This document shows, piece by piece, positions 33,493 through 43,487 of a stretch of DNA of 64,000 bases. The first letter of the stretch is position 1; the number at the start of each line of letters is the position of its first letter. Position numbers and translations under genes: made by a program. This DNA is from Moorella humiferrea (GTDB lineage Bacteria > Bacillota > DSM-521 > Neomoorellales > Neomoorellaceae), in NCBI RefSeq assembly GCF_039233145.1, contig NZ_CP136419.1, positions 1,276,001-1,340,000 on the forward strand, in the 5' to 3' direction. The notes under the pieces are model-generated. The model saw nothing but the letters and a program-made list of their open reading frames with translations, searched no databases and was not told where the DNA came from.

Positions 33493-33625
33493 TGGCTCAA
33501 GGAGGTCTTTGAAGAAGTGAGTGTGTATTCCTATTATAACCTTCCAGGCTAATATTATACATGGTTGCCAAAAATTTATGGGATGTTCGGCTCACCATGG
33601 CAATTTAAGGCTTTGTAAATCCTGA

Positions 33626-34927
33626 TTACTTGGCCGCGATCTCCCGAAAGGCTTCCCGGGCGGCTTCTATGGTCCGGTCAATATCGGCTTCCGTGTGGGC
33701 CAGGGACATGAAGGCGGCTTCAAACTGGGACGGCGCCAGGTATATGCCCCGGCGCAACATGGCCTGGAAGTAGGCGGCAAAGGTCTTTGTGTCGCTGGCC
33801 GTGGCCGTAGTATAATCGGTTACCGGGCCGGGGGTAAAGAAGGCGGTGAACATGGCTCCCACCCGGTTAAAGGTAACGGGTACGCCGGCCTCACCGGCAG
33901 CTTCCTTGAGGCCCTTTTCCAGGCGGGCCGAGAGGCTTTCCAGGCGCTCATAGACCCCGGGTTCCTTGAGGACCTTCAAAGTTGCCAGGCCGGCGCTGAC
34001 GGCCAGGGGGTTGCCGGACAGGGTCCCGGCCTGGTAGACCGGCCCCACTGGAGCTACCCTGGCCATAATCTCCCGCCGGCCACCGTATGCTCCTACCGGC
34101 AGGCCGCCGCCGATGATTTTACCCAGGCAGGTAAGGTCAGGCCGGACGCCAAAGCGGCTCTGGGCACCGCCGTAGGCTACCCGGAAACCGGTCATGACTT
34201 CATCAAAAATTAACAGGCTTCCATAGTGTTTTGTTATGGCCCGCAGGCCCTCCAGGAACCCCGGTTGCGGCGGGACACAGCCCATATTGCCGGCCACAGG
34301 TTCGACAATGACGGCGGCAATCTCTTCACCAGCCTGTTTAAAGACAGCCTCCACGGCATCCAGATTGTTATACGGGACAACGATGGTATTGGCGGCTGTG
34401 GCGGCGGGGACGCCGGGGCTGTCGGGGACGCCGAAGGTCAGGGCCCCGGAGCCGGCCTGGATCAAAAAGTAATCGGCATGGCCGTGGTAACAACCAGCAA
34501 ATTTAACGACTTTCTCCCGGCCGGTATAACCGCGGGCCAGGCGGATGGCGCTCATGGTCGCCTCCGTACCCGAATTGACCAGGCGCACCATCTCGATGGA
34601 AGGAACGGCGGCGATGATTTCTCTGGCCAGTTCATTTTCCAGTTCGGTAGGAGCGCCAAAGCTGGTCCCTATATTATGTAAGGTGTTCTCCAGGGCGGCC
34701 ATAACCTTCGGGTGGCGGTGTCCCAGGATGAGTGGTCCCCAGGAGGCCACATAGTCGATATACCGGTTACCGTCAATGTCATAGAGATAAGCTCCTTCGC
34801 CTCGCTGGATAAAGGGCGGCGTCAGCCCGACGGCTTTAAAGGCGCGGACGGGGCTGTTTACGCCGCCGGGCATAAGTTCGACAGCCTCGGCATATGCTGC
34901 CGCCGATTTCGGCCAGGCTGTAATCAC
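33626..34927 (-). CDS. hemL: Glutamate-1-semialdehyde 2,1-aminomutase
   Basis: 433 aa, PLP enzyme giving 5-aminolevulinate from glutamate-1-semialdehyde. [51 protein letters not shown] and the PLP lysine in [18 protein letters not shown] are seen. The start is GTG 34927 with GGAGGGG seven bases upstream, overlapping the ahbB stop (GTGA); a TTG at 34948 lies before that site. It is the last gene of the cluster. Confidence 0.96.
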   Translation of the reverse strand: MITAWPKSAAAYAEAVELMPGGVNSPVRAFKAVGLTPPFIQRGEGAYLYDIDGNRYIDYVASWGPLILGHRHPKVMAALENTLHNIGTSFGAPTELENELAREIIAAVPSIEMVRLVNSGTEATMSAIRLARGYTGREKVVKFAGCYHGHADYFLIQAGSGALTFGVPDSPGVPAATAANTIVVPYNNLDAVEAVFKQAGEEIAAVIVEPVAGNMGCVPPQPGFLEGLRAITKHYGSLLIFDEVMTGFRVAYGGAQSRFGVRPDLTCLGKIIGGGLPVGAYGGRREIMARVAPVGPVYQAGTLSGNPLAVSAGLATLKVLKEPGVYERLESLSARLEKGLKEAAGEAGVPVTFNRVGAMFTAFFTPGPVTDYTTATASDTKTFAAYFQAMLRRGIYLAPSQFEAAFMSLAHTEADIDRTIEAAREAFREIAAK

Positions 34928-35445
34928 CGTTTTTCCCCTCCTTGCCAACTTTCGTCCTCAAAGGTTCCTTGGATAAAATAACGCATACTTTCTTTTTTCA
35001 ATTCGTCGGTGCTGAAAAGTAAACGATAATTGTTGCAGCCTATGGCCGCAGCCAGACGGGCCGCCAGCGTACGGCAGGCTTCCCGGGTACGGCAATGAAC
35101 CACGGCATACAGGTTGTAGGGCCACTGGGGATGGGGTCGACGCTGGTAACAATGGGTTACTTCAGGAAAGGAAGCCAGTTTTTCTCCGGCCGCGGCCAAT
35201 TTTTCCCGGGGCAGCTGCCAGACTATCATGGCATTAGCAGTAATTCCGGCTTCACGGTGGCGCAGGGCGGCGCCAAAACGACGAATGATGCCCTCCCTTT
35301 GCAGGCGTTGTATATGACCCAGAACTTCCTTCTCGCTGATGCCCAATTTTTGCGCCACAGGTAGGAAAGGACGGGAAACCAGAGGGATGTCTCCCTGCAG
35401 CATGCGTACCAGCTCTATTTCCAGAGGAGTTAAGGGACGCGACAA
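34924..35445 (-). CDS. ahbB: Siroheme decarboxylase subunit AhbB (Lrp/AsnC-like)
   Basis: 173 aa. An N-terminal winged helix ([35 protein letters not shown]) and a C-terminal AsnC-like ferredoxin fold ([23 protein letters not shown]) are present. With AhbA it removes two acetate carboxyls of siroheme to give 12,18-didecarboxysiroheme. Such proteins were once thought regulators (NirD/G/L/H). TTG 35445 lies behind GGGAG, just after ahbA. Context makes the enzyme role much more likely than regulation. Confidence 0.92.
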   Translation of the reverse strand: MSRPLTPLEIELVRMLQGDIPLVSRPFLPVAQKLGISEKEVLGHIQRLQREGIIRRFGAALRHREAGITANAMIVWQLPREKLAAAGEKLASFPEVTHCYQRRPHPQWPYNLYAVVHCRTREACRTLAARLAAAIGCNNYRLLFSTDELKKESMRYFIQGTFEDESWQGGEKR

Positions 35446-35447
35446 TT

Positions 35448-35906
35448 TTAGGAACTCCCTTCATCCATATTAAATTTTACCCGAATTTTATACGATTTTT
35501 CCGCAGGAAGTTCCATTACCGCAAGGCCGGTTCTGGCTTCAATACTGGCCATTACTTCCTCTAGATATTTTCGGCTGGGCCCGATCAAGGTAAACCACAT
35601 GTTGTAGGTATCTTCCCGCAGATAGTTGTGGGTTACACCGAGGAAGCCGTTAACTACAGCCGCCACTTCGTTCAGACGTTCGGCCGGGACCTGCATAGCA
35701 CATAGGGTGCTGGTGTACCCTAACTGCCGCAGATCAAACACGGCGCCGATGCGGCGAATTATACCGCGTTTTTTAAGCCTTGTCAGGCGCTCTAGAACTT
35801 CCTTTTCCGTCAACCCCAGTCGGCGCCCGATTTCGGCATAAGGTTCTTCTGTTAAAGGGAAATCTTCCTGAATCATGTTTAGCAAACGACGGTCAAGACT
35901 GTCCAA
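35448..35906 (-). CDS. ahbA: Siroheme decarboxylase subunit AhbA (Lrp/AsnC-like)
   Basis: 152 aa, with a winged helix (LGLTEKEVLERLTRLKKRGIIRRIGAVFDLRQLGY) and the ligand-binding half (VTHNYLREDTYNMWFTLIG). It is a paralogue of ahbB and forms the heterodimeric decarboxylase with it. The start is TTG 35906, seven bases after GGGG; a much longer open frame (to 36026) overlaps ahbD fully and is not credible. The frame overlaps the ahbD end by 14 bases. Confidence 0.92.
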   Translation of the reverse strand: MDSLDRRLLNMIQEDFPLTEEPYAEIGRRLGLTEKEVLERLTRLKKRGIIRRIGAVFDLRQLGYTSTLCAMQVPAERLNEVAAVVNGFLGVTHNYLREDTYNMWFTLIGPSRKYLEEVMASIEARTGLAVMELPAEKSYKIRVKFNMDEGSS

Positions 35907-36903
35907 AATGCATCCCCTTTCGCTCCTGATGGAGGCACCAGGGTTCCTCGGCCATATAGTCACCGTAGTAGTACCAGGCGCGGGCGCGGCAGCCGCCGCA
36001 AATTTTTTTATACCCGCAACGTCCACAGCTTCCGCCGTAGTTCTGGGTACGCAGGGTACGGAAAACCTCGCTTTCCTGCCAAATACGGCTAAAGGGTTTT
36101 TCCCTTACATTACCCACCGGGATGTTGAGGTAGGCGCAGGGCTGGACATCTCCCCTGGGACTGATAATACAATAGGCTATTCCCGCCAGACAGCCGCGGC
36201 TGTATCGCAGCGCGACTCCCGCTTCTTTGGCAATACGCATGAAGTGAGGAGCACAGGTTGGTTTTAACTCTATATTTACCTGACGTTGTTTCTCTAATAT
36301 TCGTTTTAAAGTGTTCTCATAGGCTTCGGACCTCAAAGTTTCTTCTTCGATATTCGCTGCCCGGCCGGTAGGTACGAGGAAGAAAAAGTGATGGGCCCTG
36401 GCGCCTATTTCAACTGCCAGATCGGTTATCTTTTCCAGTTCGTCCTGATTCCAGTCAAACACGGTGGTATGCACCTGAAAGGGCAAACCTACCGTCAGGC
36501 AGGCCTGCATGCCGGCTACAGCCTGTTCCCACGCACCTTCCTTCCGTCGCAGTCGGTCGTGACGTACGGGTTCAAGGCTGTCCAGGGATATGCCTACGGC
36601 CAGGGCACCGGCTCTCTTTAATTCCCGGGCCAGCTCTGGGGTGAGGAGGGTGCCATTGCTTCCCACTACCGGCCTTAAACCTCGCTGGGAGGCGTAGGCG
36701 ATTAACTCCAATAGATCGGGTCTTAAAAGGGGTTCGCCGCCGCTGAAGATCATAATCCGGAAGCCAGCTGCAAAAGCTTCATCGATTAAATTTTTTGCTT
36801 CGTCCGTTTTCAGTTCATCTTCCACCTTGGCACCGGCATCCCGGTAGCAGTGGTCACAGTAAAGGTTGCATTGGTTGGTAGTATTCCATGACAACAGCAT
36901 CAT
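35893..36903 (-). CDS. ahbD: Heme synthase AhbD, radical SAM (NirJ1-like)
   Basis: 336 aa. The radical SAM cluster [19 protein letters not shown] (Cys 12, 16, 19) and the C-terminal SPASM-type cysteines ([23 protein letters not shown]) are present, as in AhbD, which oxidatively decarboxylates Fe-coproporphyrin III to heme b. The start ATG 36903 lies six bases after AAGGTG and overlaps the hemB stop. The AhbC/AhbD assignment rests on length and motif flavour and could be swapped, but both enzymes are present. Confidence 0.87.
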   Translation of the reverse strand: MMLLSWNTTNQCNLYCDHCYRDAGAKVEDELKTDEAKNLIDEAFAAGFRIMIFSGGEPLLRPDLLELIAYASQRGLRPVVGSNGTLLTPELARELKRAGALAVGISLDSLEPVRHDRLRRKEGAWEQAVAGMQACLTVGLPFQVHTTVFDWNQDELEKITDLAVEIGARAHHFFFLVPTGRAANIEEETLRSEAYENTLKRILEKQRQVNIELKPTCAPHFMRIAKEAGVALRYSRGCLAGIAYCIISPRGDVQPCAYLNIPVGNVREKPFSRIWQESEVFRTLRTQNYGGSCGRCGYKKICGGCRARAWYYYGDYMAEEPWCLHQERKGMHFGQS

Positions 36904-37874
36904 TTTAGCCACCTTGCCACATCCAGGGCATAATAGGTAATAATAAGGTCGGCTCCGGCCCTTTTAATGGCCGTTAAGGTTTCCAGCACCGTTTTTTCTT
37001 CGTCCAGCCAGCCATTGGCGGCGGCAGCTTTGAGCATGGCGTATTCGCCGCTAACCTGATATGCCGCCAAAGGAGCATTGAAGGTATCTTTAACGCGGCG
37101 GATGATATCAAGGTAGGGAAGAGCAGGTTTAACCATTATGATATCGGCCCCTTCCTGGAGGTCCAGCTCGACTTCCCGCAGGGCCTCATCGCTGTTGGCC
37201 GGGTCCATCTGATAACTGCGGCGGTCGCCAAACTGGGGCGCCGAAGCGGCAGCTTCCCGGAAGGGCCCGTAAAAAGCAGAAGCGTATTTGGCTGCATAAG
37301 CCATGATGGGCGTATTAGTAAAACCTTCCTTATCCAGGAGCCTGCGTATGGCGCCCACCCGGCCGTCCATCATGTCCGAAGGAGCGACGATATCGGCACC
37401 GGCTTCTACATGGGATAATGCCGTTCTGGCGATGATGTCCAAAGTAGGATCGTTTAAGATCTGGCCATCGTCCACCAGGCCGCAGTGGCCGTGGCTGGTG
37501 TATTCACACAGGCAGACGTCGGTTATTACTAAAAGCTGCGGGTAGAATCTCTTTAAAGCTCGCACGGCTTCCTGTACAATGCCTTTGGGGTCATAAGCTC
37601 CGGAAGCAACTTCATCTTTTTCTGCCGGGATGCCGAAAAGAATGACGGCCGGAATGCCCGCAGCAACAACCCCTGCCGCTTCTTTAACCAAATTGTCGAT
37701 GGAAAGCTGGTAAACGCCGGGCATGGAGGGCACCGGATTTTTTATACCCTTACCGTGGATTACGAAAAAGGGATATATAAGATCCCTTATATTTATTTCT
37801 GTTTCCCGGACCATGGCTCGCAGGATTTCATTTTGCCGCAGACGCCTTGGCCGGCGCACGGGAAAACCTGTCAT
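36900..37874 (-). CDS. hemB: Porphobilinogen synthase (5-aminolevulinate dehydratase)
   Basis: 324 aa. The zinc-type metal site [14 protein letters not shown] has three cysteines; Schiff-base lysines lie in [18 protein letters not shown] and [22 protein letters not shown] precedes ATG 37874. It condenses two 5-aminolevulinate to porphobilinogen. It sits between the two radical SAM genes within the cluster. Confidence 0.97.
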   Translation of the reverse strand: MTGFPVRRPRRLRQNEILRAMVRETEINIRDLIYPFFVIHGKGIKNPVPSMPGVYQLSIDNLVKEAAGVVAAGIPAVILFGIPAEKDEVASGAYDPKGIVQEAVRALKRFYPQLLVITDVCLCEYTSHGHCGLVDDGQILNDPTLDIIARTALSHVEAGADIVAPSDMMDGRVGAIRRLLDKEGFTNTPIMAYAAKYASAFYGPFREAAASAPQFGDRRSYQMDPANSDEALREVELDLQEGADIIMVKPALPYLDIIRRVKDTFNAPLAAYQVSGEYAMLKAAAANGWLDEEKTVLETLTAIKRAGADLIITYYALDVARWLK

Positions 37875-37898
37875 TGGCGGCCCACCTCCGCAATTAAT

Positions 37899-39074
37899 TT
37901 ATTCAGCGGCGATTTCTGCATCAGTCAAATAACATGCCGGATCGGCTTCCCAGAAATCGCCGGTCAAACTCTCGGCCCTGGCACGGCAGTTGCCGTTACA
38001 CAGATCCAGCCAGGCGCAGGTACGGCAACGTCCTTTAAGGAGGGGCTTGCGATTCCTTAAACCTCGTAATAATGGGTTATTCAAATCAGTCCAGATTTCT
38101 CCAAAGGGACGTTTCCGAACGTTACCCAGGGTGTGATTAAGGGTAAACTGATCGGGATGGACGTTGCCGGCCCAATCTACGGCGCCGATGGCGATCCCGC
38201 TGCGGTTACCGCCGTTAAGGCGCAACAATTCCAGAACTGCCGCCGCCCGTTCCGGATCGCGGCTGCGCAGGTGCAGGTAAAGATATATACCGTCGGCATG
38301 GTTGTCTACGGTTAAAATCTCCACTTCCCGTCCCTGTTCCTTCAGTCTTTTAGTTCCTTCTATGAGCATATCCATTGCCGCCCTGCTTTCGGCGTGGGTC
38401 AAATCTTCCTCGGCAAGTTCGCTGCCCCGGCCGCTATAAACCAGGTGATAGAAACAAGCCCGGGGAATTTTTTCTTCCCGGATAAGATAGAAGATTTCCT
38501 CCAACTGATCGATATTGTTGCGGCTCAAGGTAAACCGTAACCCCACCCGTTGGCCCACAGCCAAGCAATTACGGATGCCTTCCAGGGCAGCCGCAAAGGC
38601 TCCTTTTTGTCCCCGGAAGGCGTCATGTTTTTCTTCCGCCCCGTCCACACTGATGCCTACATAGCTTATGCCTATCCTTTTTAAATCACGGGCTGTACCG
38701 CGGTCAATAAGGGTACCGTTGGTAGAAAGGGTTACGCGCAGGCCTTTTTGTACGGCATCGTTCATTAAATCGAAAATATCCGGTCTTACCAGGGGTTCTC
38801 CTCCGGATAAGAGGAGTACAGGGACGTGGAAAGCCGCCAGTTGCTCAAGGAAATCCCGGGCCGTCCTGGTATCCATTTCTTCCTCACCCGCCGGGGAACC
38901 GGCGGTGGCATAACAGTGGCGGCACCTCAAATTGCAGGCGCGGGTACAGTTCCATACTACCACCGGACCGGCGCCCCGGCGTGCGCCGGCTGTGGCGCCG
39001 GAAACCTCCCTGCTGTAGCGCAAAGAATCGCCAAAGTAATCGTCATTGAAAAGAAGTTTTGTCAGGCTTATCAC
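37899..39074 (-). CDS. ahbC: 12,18-didecarboxysiroheme deacetylase AhbC, radical SAM (NirJ-like)
   Basis: 391 aa. The radical SAM cluster is CNLRCRHC (Cys 47, 51, 54) after VVWNCTRA, with SGGEPLVRPD and STNGTL downstream; a C-terminal Cys set (CRTCAWLDLCNGNC) suggests a second Fe-S cluster. AhbC removes two acetate groups as part of the siroheme-to-heme route. GTG 39074 overlaps the cobA-hemD stop (GTGA), showing coupling. Confidence 0.88.
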   Translation of the reverse strand: MISLTKLLFNDDYFGDSLRYSREVSGATAGARRGAGPVVVWNCTRACNLRCRHCYATAGSPAGEEEMDTRTARDFLEQLAAFHVPVLLLSGGEPLVRPDIFDLMNDAVQKGLRVTLSTNGTLIDRGTARDLKRIGISYVGISVDGAEEKHDAFRGQKGAFAAALEGIRNCLAVGQRVGLRFTLSRNNIDQLEEIFYLIREEKIPRACFYHLVYSGRGSELAEEDLTHAESRAAMDMLIEGTKRLKEQGREVEILTVDNHADGIYLYLHLRSRDPERAAAVLELLRLNGGNRSGIAIGAVDWAGNVHPDQFTLNHTLGNVRKRPFGEIWTDLNNPLLRGLRNRKPLLKGRCRTCAWLDLCNGNCRARAESLTGDFWEADPACYLTDAEIAAE

Positions 39075-40606
39075 TTTGCTTCACCCGTTCCCCGGCTGAT
39101 ATAATATTCCAGCATGGTCCGGATCAAACCTTCTTCTGTATATTCTGCGGCCGTAGCCGTTACCTTTAAGCCCATCTCTATAGCTGTAGCCGCCGTTATG
39201 GGACCCAGGCAGAATATATCTACGTTCTTCATCAGATGCAGGCCTTTATCCCCGAGGGTTTCCAAAAACGAACGAACTGTAGAGGAGCTCGTAAAGGTAA
39301 CGGCCGCTATTTTACCTTTTTCCAGCATTTCCCGTAAAATGTCGACATCATTTGTCGCTTTAACCGTCCGGTAAGCGGCAATTTCCACCACTTCCGCCCC
39401 TTGCCTGCGGAGATTTTCCGCTAGGAACGGCCGGGCGATATCGGCCCGCGGCAGGAGGACCCTGCGGCCTTTTAGTTGAGGACCGAGGCCGGCGGCGACG
39501 GCTTCCGCAACGTATTCCTGCGGCCGCCAGTCAGGATAAAGGCCCCGCTCTTCCAAAGCCCTGGAAGTGGCCGGACCGATGGCGGCAATCTTTAGATGGG
39601 CCAGAAGTCGCACGTCGAAACGCTTTTCCTGAAGACGTTGCCAAAAAAAGCGCACACCGTTGGCGCTGGTGAAAATCAACCAGTCAAAACCCTTAATTTC
39701 GGCAAGGGCGGCATCGAGGGCTTCCCAATCGGCAGGCGGCCGGATTTCAATTGCCGGAAAGAGAAGGACTTCGGCACCCAAAGCCGCCAATTCCTGGGCC
39801 ATGGTTTCCGCCTGGTTCCGGGGTCTGGTGACGACCACCCGTCGTCCGAAAAGTGGTTTCCCTTCCAGCCAGGCAAGTTTTGAGCGCAGGGAAACCACCC
39901 GTCCCACCACGATGACGGCCGGATTGCTAAATCCGGCCTCCCGGGCCCTGGCTTCGATATCGCCCAGGGTGCCGGTAAGGGTTTCTTGCTCGGCCCTGGT
40001 TCCCCAGCGTATAAGGGCCACAGGCGTGGCAGGTTCACGGCCGCAGGCCAAAAGTCGGCCGACAATGGTGGGCAAATTGGCCATGCCCATGAGAAAGACC
40101 AGAGTATCAACGGCTCCCGCAAGGCCCTCCCAATTTATAGCACTATTCTCTTTTCCCGGATCCTCGTTGCCGGTAATAAAGGCCACGGAAGAGGCCAGGC
40201 CGCGATGGGTTACGGGAATGCCGGCATAGGCAGGTACGGCGACGGCCGCCGTAACGCCGGGAATTACTTCAAAGGGTATACCTGCGGCTTTAAGGGCCAG
40301 GGCCTCTTCCCCACCGCGCCCAAAAACAAAGGGGTCACCGCCCTTCAAGCGTACCACTTTTTTACCGCGACGGGCCAAATCCACCAGAAGTTTATTTATC
40401 TCTTCCTGATTAAGGGCATGGCGGTGCGGCGCTTTACCAACGTAAACTTTTTCAGCATCCCGGGAAGCATAATCAAGGAGGGCGGGATTAATCAGGCGAT
40501 CATATACCACGACATCGGCCTGGGCCAGACAGTCACGCCCTTTGAGGGTTAATAGCCCGGGGTCCCCCGGTCCGGCACCGACGAGAAAAACCTTACCGTT
40601 AGGCAT
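39071..40606 (-). CDS. cobA-hemD: Uroporphyrinogen-III C-methyltransferase / uroporphyrinogen-III synthase fusion
   Basis: 511 aa. Residues 1-245 are CobA/SUMT: VFLVGAGPGDPGLLTLKG, RLKGGDPFVFGRGGEE and IPGVTAAVAVPAYAGIPVTHRG. Residues 255-505 are HemD: VVVTRPRNQAETMAQELAALGAEV, DWLIFTSANGVRFF and VTFTSSSTVRSF. The fusion closes the ring and methylates it to precorrin-2. ATG 40606 has AAGGG at the right distance; GTG 40612 is less likely. It overlaps hemC by 8 bases. Confidence 0.96.
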   Translation of the reverse strand: MPNGKVFLVGAGPGDPGLLTLKGRDCLAQADVVVYDRLINPALLDYASRDAEKVYVGKAPHRHALNQEEINKLLVDLARRGKKVVRLKGGDPFVFGRGGEEALALKAAGIPFEVIPGVTAAVAVPAYAGIPVTHRGLASSVAFITGNEDPGKENSAINWEGLAGAVDTLVFLMGMANLPTIVGRLLACGREPATPVALIRWGTRAEQETLTGTLGDIEARAREAGFSNPAVIVVGRVVSLRSKLAWLEGKPLFGRRVVVTRPRNQAETMAQELAALGAEVLLFPAIEIRPPADWEALDAALAEIKGFDWLIFTSANGVRFFWQRLQEKRFDVRLLAHLKIAAIGPATSRALEERGLYPDWRPQEYVAEAVAAGLGPQLKGRRVLLPRADIARPFLAENLRRQGAEVVEIAAYRTVKATNDVDILREMLEKGKIAAVTFTSSSTVRSFLETLGDKGLHLMKNVDIFCLGPITAATAIEMGLKVTATAAEYTEEGLIRTMLEYYISRGTGEAK

Positions 40607-41534
40607 TGCCACCCTTCAATTTTACCTCCTCTAATATAGTCCCCGCACCCCGGTCCAACAGTTTGCGGGCCAGTTCCCTGCCGGCAGCCTCGGGAGCGCT
40701 AGTTGCTGCGGAAACGAAATCCCTTAAAACCCTTCTGCCGTCCAGGCTGGCCACCATCCCCTGGATAATCATGGCTTCTCCTTCTACTGTCGCCAGGGCG
40801 CCTATGGGAACCTGACATCCCCCTTCCAGGGAACGTAGAAAGGCCCTTTCCGCATATACGGCGGCAGCCGTTGGTGCATGATTGATGGCGGCCACAATCC
40901 GGGCCATTTCTTCATCATCGGCACGTATCTCGACGCCGATGGCCCCCTGCCCCACGGCCGGCAGACATATGCTGTAGGGCAGGGTTTCCCCGTGGATGCG
41001 ATTGAGATTTAATCTTTTTAACCCCGCCGCCGCCAGAACGATGGCCGCTAAACCTTCCCTCTCCATTTTAGCAAGGCGGGTGGGAACGTTACCACGTATA
41101 TCTACCAGTTCCAAATCGGGACGGAAATGGGCCAGCTGGGCTTTGCGCCTGAGGCTGCTTGTCCCCACCCGGGCCTTTATTGGTAAAGTGTTTAAAGTAT
41201 ATCCTGCAGGAGAAATCAAAACATCGGCCGGTTCTTCCCGCCGTCCCACAGCGCCAATTTTCAGGCCTTTCGGCAGGGAGGTCGGCATATCCTTCATACT
41301 ATGGACAGCCATATCGATAACTCCGTCCATGAGGGCCACTTCTAGCTCTTTGGTAAAAAGGCCCTTGTCGCCGATACGCGCCAGGGCCACATCGAGGATT
41401 TTATCGCCCTTAGTCTTAAAGGTAATTAGACGAAAGGTGAGATCCGGCCAGGCCTTTGCAAGGGACTCTATGACCCAACGTGCCTGCCAGCGTGCCAGTT
41501 CGCTGTCCCTGGAGCCCACCTTTATCTCACGCAT
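40599..41534 (-). CDS. hemC: Hydroxymethylbilane synthase (porphobilinogen deaminase)
   Basis: 311 aa. VGSRDSELARWQARWVIESL begins the fold; LEGGCQVPIGALA holds the Cys that carries the dipyrromethane cofactor. ATG 41534 lies 5 bases after the hemA stop; the longer open frame into hemA is rejected. Confidence 0.97.
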   Translation of the reverse strand: MREIKVGSRDSELARWQARWVIESLAKAWPDLTFRLITFKTKGDKILDVALARIGDKGLFTKELEVALMDGVIDMAVHSMKDMPTSLPKGLKIGAVGRREEPADVLISPAGYTLNTLPIKARVGTSSLRRKAQLAHFRPDLELVDIRGNVPTRLAKMEREGLAAIVLAAAGLKRLNLNRIHGETLPYSICLPAVGQGAIGVEIRADDEEMARIVAAINHAPTAAAVYAERAFLRSLEGGCQVPIGALATVEGEAMIIQGMVASLDGRRVLRDFVSAATSAPEAAGRELARKLLDRGAGTILEEVKLKGGNA

Positions 41535-41538
41535 GATT

Positions 41539-42867
41539 TTAATTTCTCCCTTCTGCCGCCGCCGGACTTTTCCGGTCGACGCCGTGTTCCGTGCCTTGCC
41601 CTTCAGATAGGTTAAAAAGTTCATGGAGGGCTTCGGCATATAAGTGTCCCCGCGGCGTAGGGGCGGCCTTTTTCAGATTAACTACAACATCGTGAAGGAG
41701 CTGGTTGGCAATGGAATTGGCAAGTGAGGCTACGATTTTCTTCTGCCTGGGCGTCAGCTCACCCAGACGATTGTAAGCCCGTTCCAGCTCCGCCGCTTTA
41801 ATAGTTTCAGCTTTTTCCTTCAGGGCTGTAATCGTCGGTACTACATAGAGGGTTGCCAGCCAGCGGAAAAACCCTTCAACTTCTTCGGCAACTATAGCCT
41901 CCGCCTGACGGGCGGCACGCTGCCTTTCTTCCAGATTGGTCAGAACCACCTGCTGCAGGTCGTCGATATCAAAAAGCTTAACCCCAGGTAATTCTCCTAC
42001 TGAAGGTTCGATATCGCGGGGTACGGCTATATCGATAAACATTAAAGGTTTTCCCGGCCGCTTCGCCAGGGCCCGTGCCACTTGTTCCCGGTGAATGATA
42101 TAGTGACTGGCCGTCGTACAGCTAATTATAATATCGGCCCGCGGCAGGTATTCCTCTAAATGGTCAAGACGTATTGCATGGCCCTCTATTTTGACGGCCA
42201 AATCGACGGCCCGTTCATAAGAACGATTAGAAACAAGGACGGTTGTTGCTCCTTTATCTTTCAAGTATCGCGCAGCCAGGGTGCTCATCTTTCCGGCCCC
42301 GATCACTAAAATGGTGCGTCCCTCGAGGTTGCCGTGAAAGACCTGGCGGGCCAGCTCGACGGCGGCATAGCTTACAGATACCGTATTGCGGTCGATACGG
42401 GTTTCCGTCCTTATTCTTTTCCCCACGTTGATGGCCTGTTGCCACAGGGTGTTGAGAATGCCGTTAGTCGTACCGGTAGTCCTGGCCATTTCGTAAGCCT
42501 CGGCCACCTGGGACAGTACCTGATCTTCACCGAGGATCATGGAATCCAGCCCGCCCGCAACCCGGAACAGGTGGCGGACGGAGTGACGCGTATTAAGGGT
42601 ATAAAGGTAGTTTTCTAATTCGCGATCGTCCTGCCGACAGTATTTTACCAGGAAATTCTTACCCTCCCTGATCCCCGCGTCTTCCTGCCGGCAGGCTATA
42701 TATATCTCCGTTCGGTTACAGGTGCTTAAAATTACGCAGCCTTCAACGCCGGTTGTGTTCTTTAGCTGTCTTAAAGCTTCCGGCAAACTGTAGCGGGTAA
42801 AGGCCAGCTGTTCCCGGATTTCCACCGGCGCCGTACGATGGTTTAAACCGACGGCAACGATAAACAA
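41539..42867 (-). CDS. hemA: Glutamyl-tRNA reductase
   Basis: 442 aa. The catalytic Cys 50 lies in ILSTCNRTEIY, the nucleotide fold in RTILVIGAGKMSTLAARYL, and a C-terminal dimerisation helix follows. It makes glutamate-1-semialdehyde from Glu-tRNA, the C5 entry to tetrapyrroles. ATG 42867 lies within the end of sirC (25-base overlap). Confidence 0.97.
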   Translation of the reverse strand: MFIVAVGLNHRTAPVEIREQLAFTRYSLPEALRQLKNTTGVEGCVILSTCNRTEIYIACRQEDAGIREGKNFLVKYCRQDDRELENYLYTLNTRHSVRHLFRVAGGLDSMILGEDQVLSQVAEAYEMARTTGTTNGILNTLWQQAINVGKRIRTETRIDRNTVSVSYAAVELARQVFHGNLEGRTILVIGAGKMSTLAARYLKDKGATTVLVSNRSYERAVDLAVKIEGHAIRLDHLEEYLPRADIIISCTTASHYIIHREQVARALAKRPGKPLMFIDIAVPRDIEPSVGELPGVKLFDIDDLQQVVLTNLEERQRAARQAEAIVAEEVEGFFRWLATLYVVPTITALKEKAETIKAAELERAYNRLGELTPRQKKIVASLANSIANQLLHDVVVNLKKAAPTPRGHLYAEALHELFNLSEGQGTEHGVDRKSPAAAEGRN

Positions 42868-43487
42868 TGCTTCACCCGCTCCTTTGCCAATTCTTCTTTT
42901 CCCCGGGCAACCAGGCGAAACAAGATCTCATCGCCGGTTAAAAGTTTAAGCATTTCTTCCCGCCTTTTTTGGTCATTAGGCCATATTTCTTTAAGAAAAG
43001 GGCGCAGTTCTCCCAAAAAGTTCAGCCAAGGGCCGTATTCCGCCCCGATTTCTCCTTCCAGCTTTTTTTTCAGCTGGCGTGCCAGGGCCGGACTTTTACC
43101 GCCGGTGGAAATGGCAATTTGCAGGTCGCCGCGCCGCAGTACGGCCGGTACCATAAAGGTACATTGTTCCGGAGCATCGGCTACATTGACAAATATGCCG
43201 GCCTGCCGGCAGTCGGCGGCCACTCGGGCGTTGACCCCGGCATCGGCGGTAACGGCAAAGACGAGCGTCATGCCTTTAATATCATCGGGTCGGTAGCAGC
43301 GACGCCACCACACCAGTTGCCGCGCCAGGGCTAAATCCGCCAGGCGTTTGGTAGCTTCCGGGCTAACCAGGGTAACGTTGGCCCCCGCTTCCAGGAGATT
43401 TAAAACTTTGCGTTCGCCAACCCGTCCGCCGCCGACAACCAGGCAGGGGCGTCCTGATAACTCCACTACCATAGAATATAGGCCCAT
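42843..43487 (-). CDS. sirC: Precorrin-2 dehydrogenase (and possible sirohydrochlorin ferrochelatase), SirC/Met8-like
   Basis: 214 aa. The N-terminal Rossmann motif CLVVGGGRVGERKVLNLLEAGA and VNVADAPEQCTFMVPAVLRRGDLQIAISTGGKSPALA are the Met8p/CysG-N hallmarks. It oxidises precorrin-2 to sirohydrochlorin; in the Met8 type the same site inserts iron. No separate chelatase gene is in this cluster, which favours a bifunctional role. ATG overlaps the preceding stop as TAATG. Confidence 0.93.
   Translation of the reverse strand: MGLYSMVVELSGRPCLVVGGGRVGERKVLNLLEAGANVTLVSPEATKRLADLALARQLVWWRRCYRPDDIKGMTLVFAVTADAGVNARVAADCRQAGIFVNVADAPEQCTFMVPAVLRRGDLQIAISTGGKSPALARQLKKKLEGEIGAEYGPWLNFLGELRPFLKEIWPNDQKRREEMLKLLTGDEILFRLVARGKEELAKERVKHCLSLPSV

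Noticed and set aside
33493-33625. GTG-started 11-codon frame behind AGGAGG (33497-33550)
   Set aside because: It looked like a leader peptide, but nothing downstream on that strand could be regulated by it.
35907-36026. 40 extra N-terminal codons for ahbA
   Set aside because: They lie wholly within ahbD coding sequence; TTG 35906 gives the usual AhbA length.
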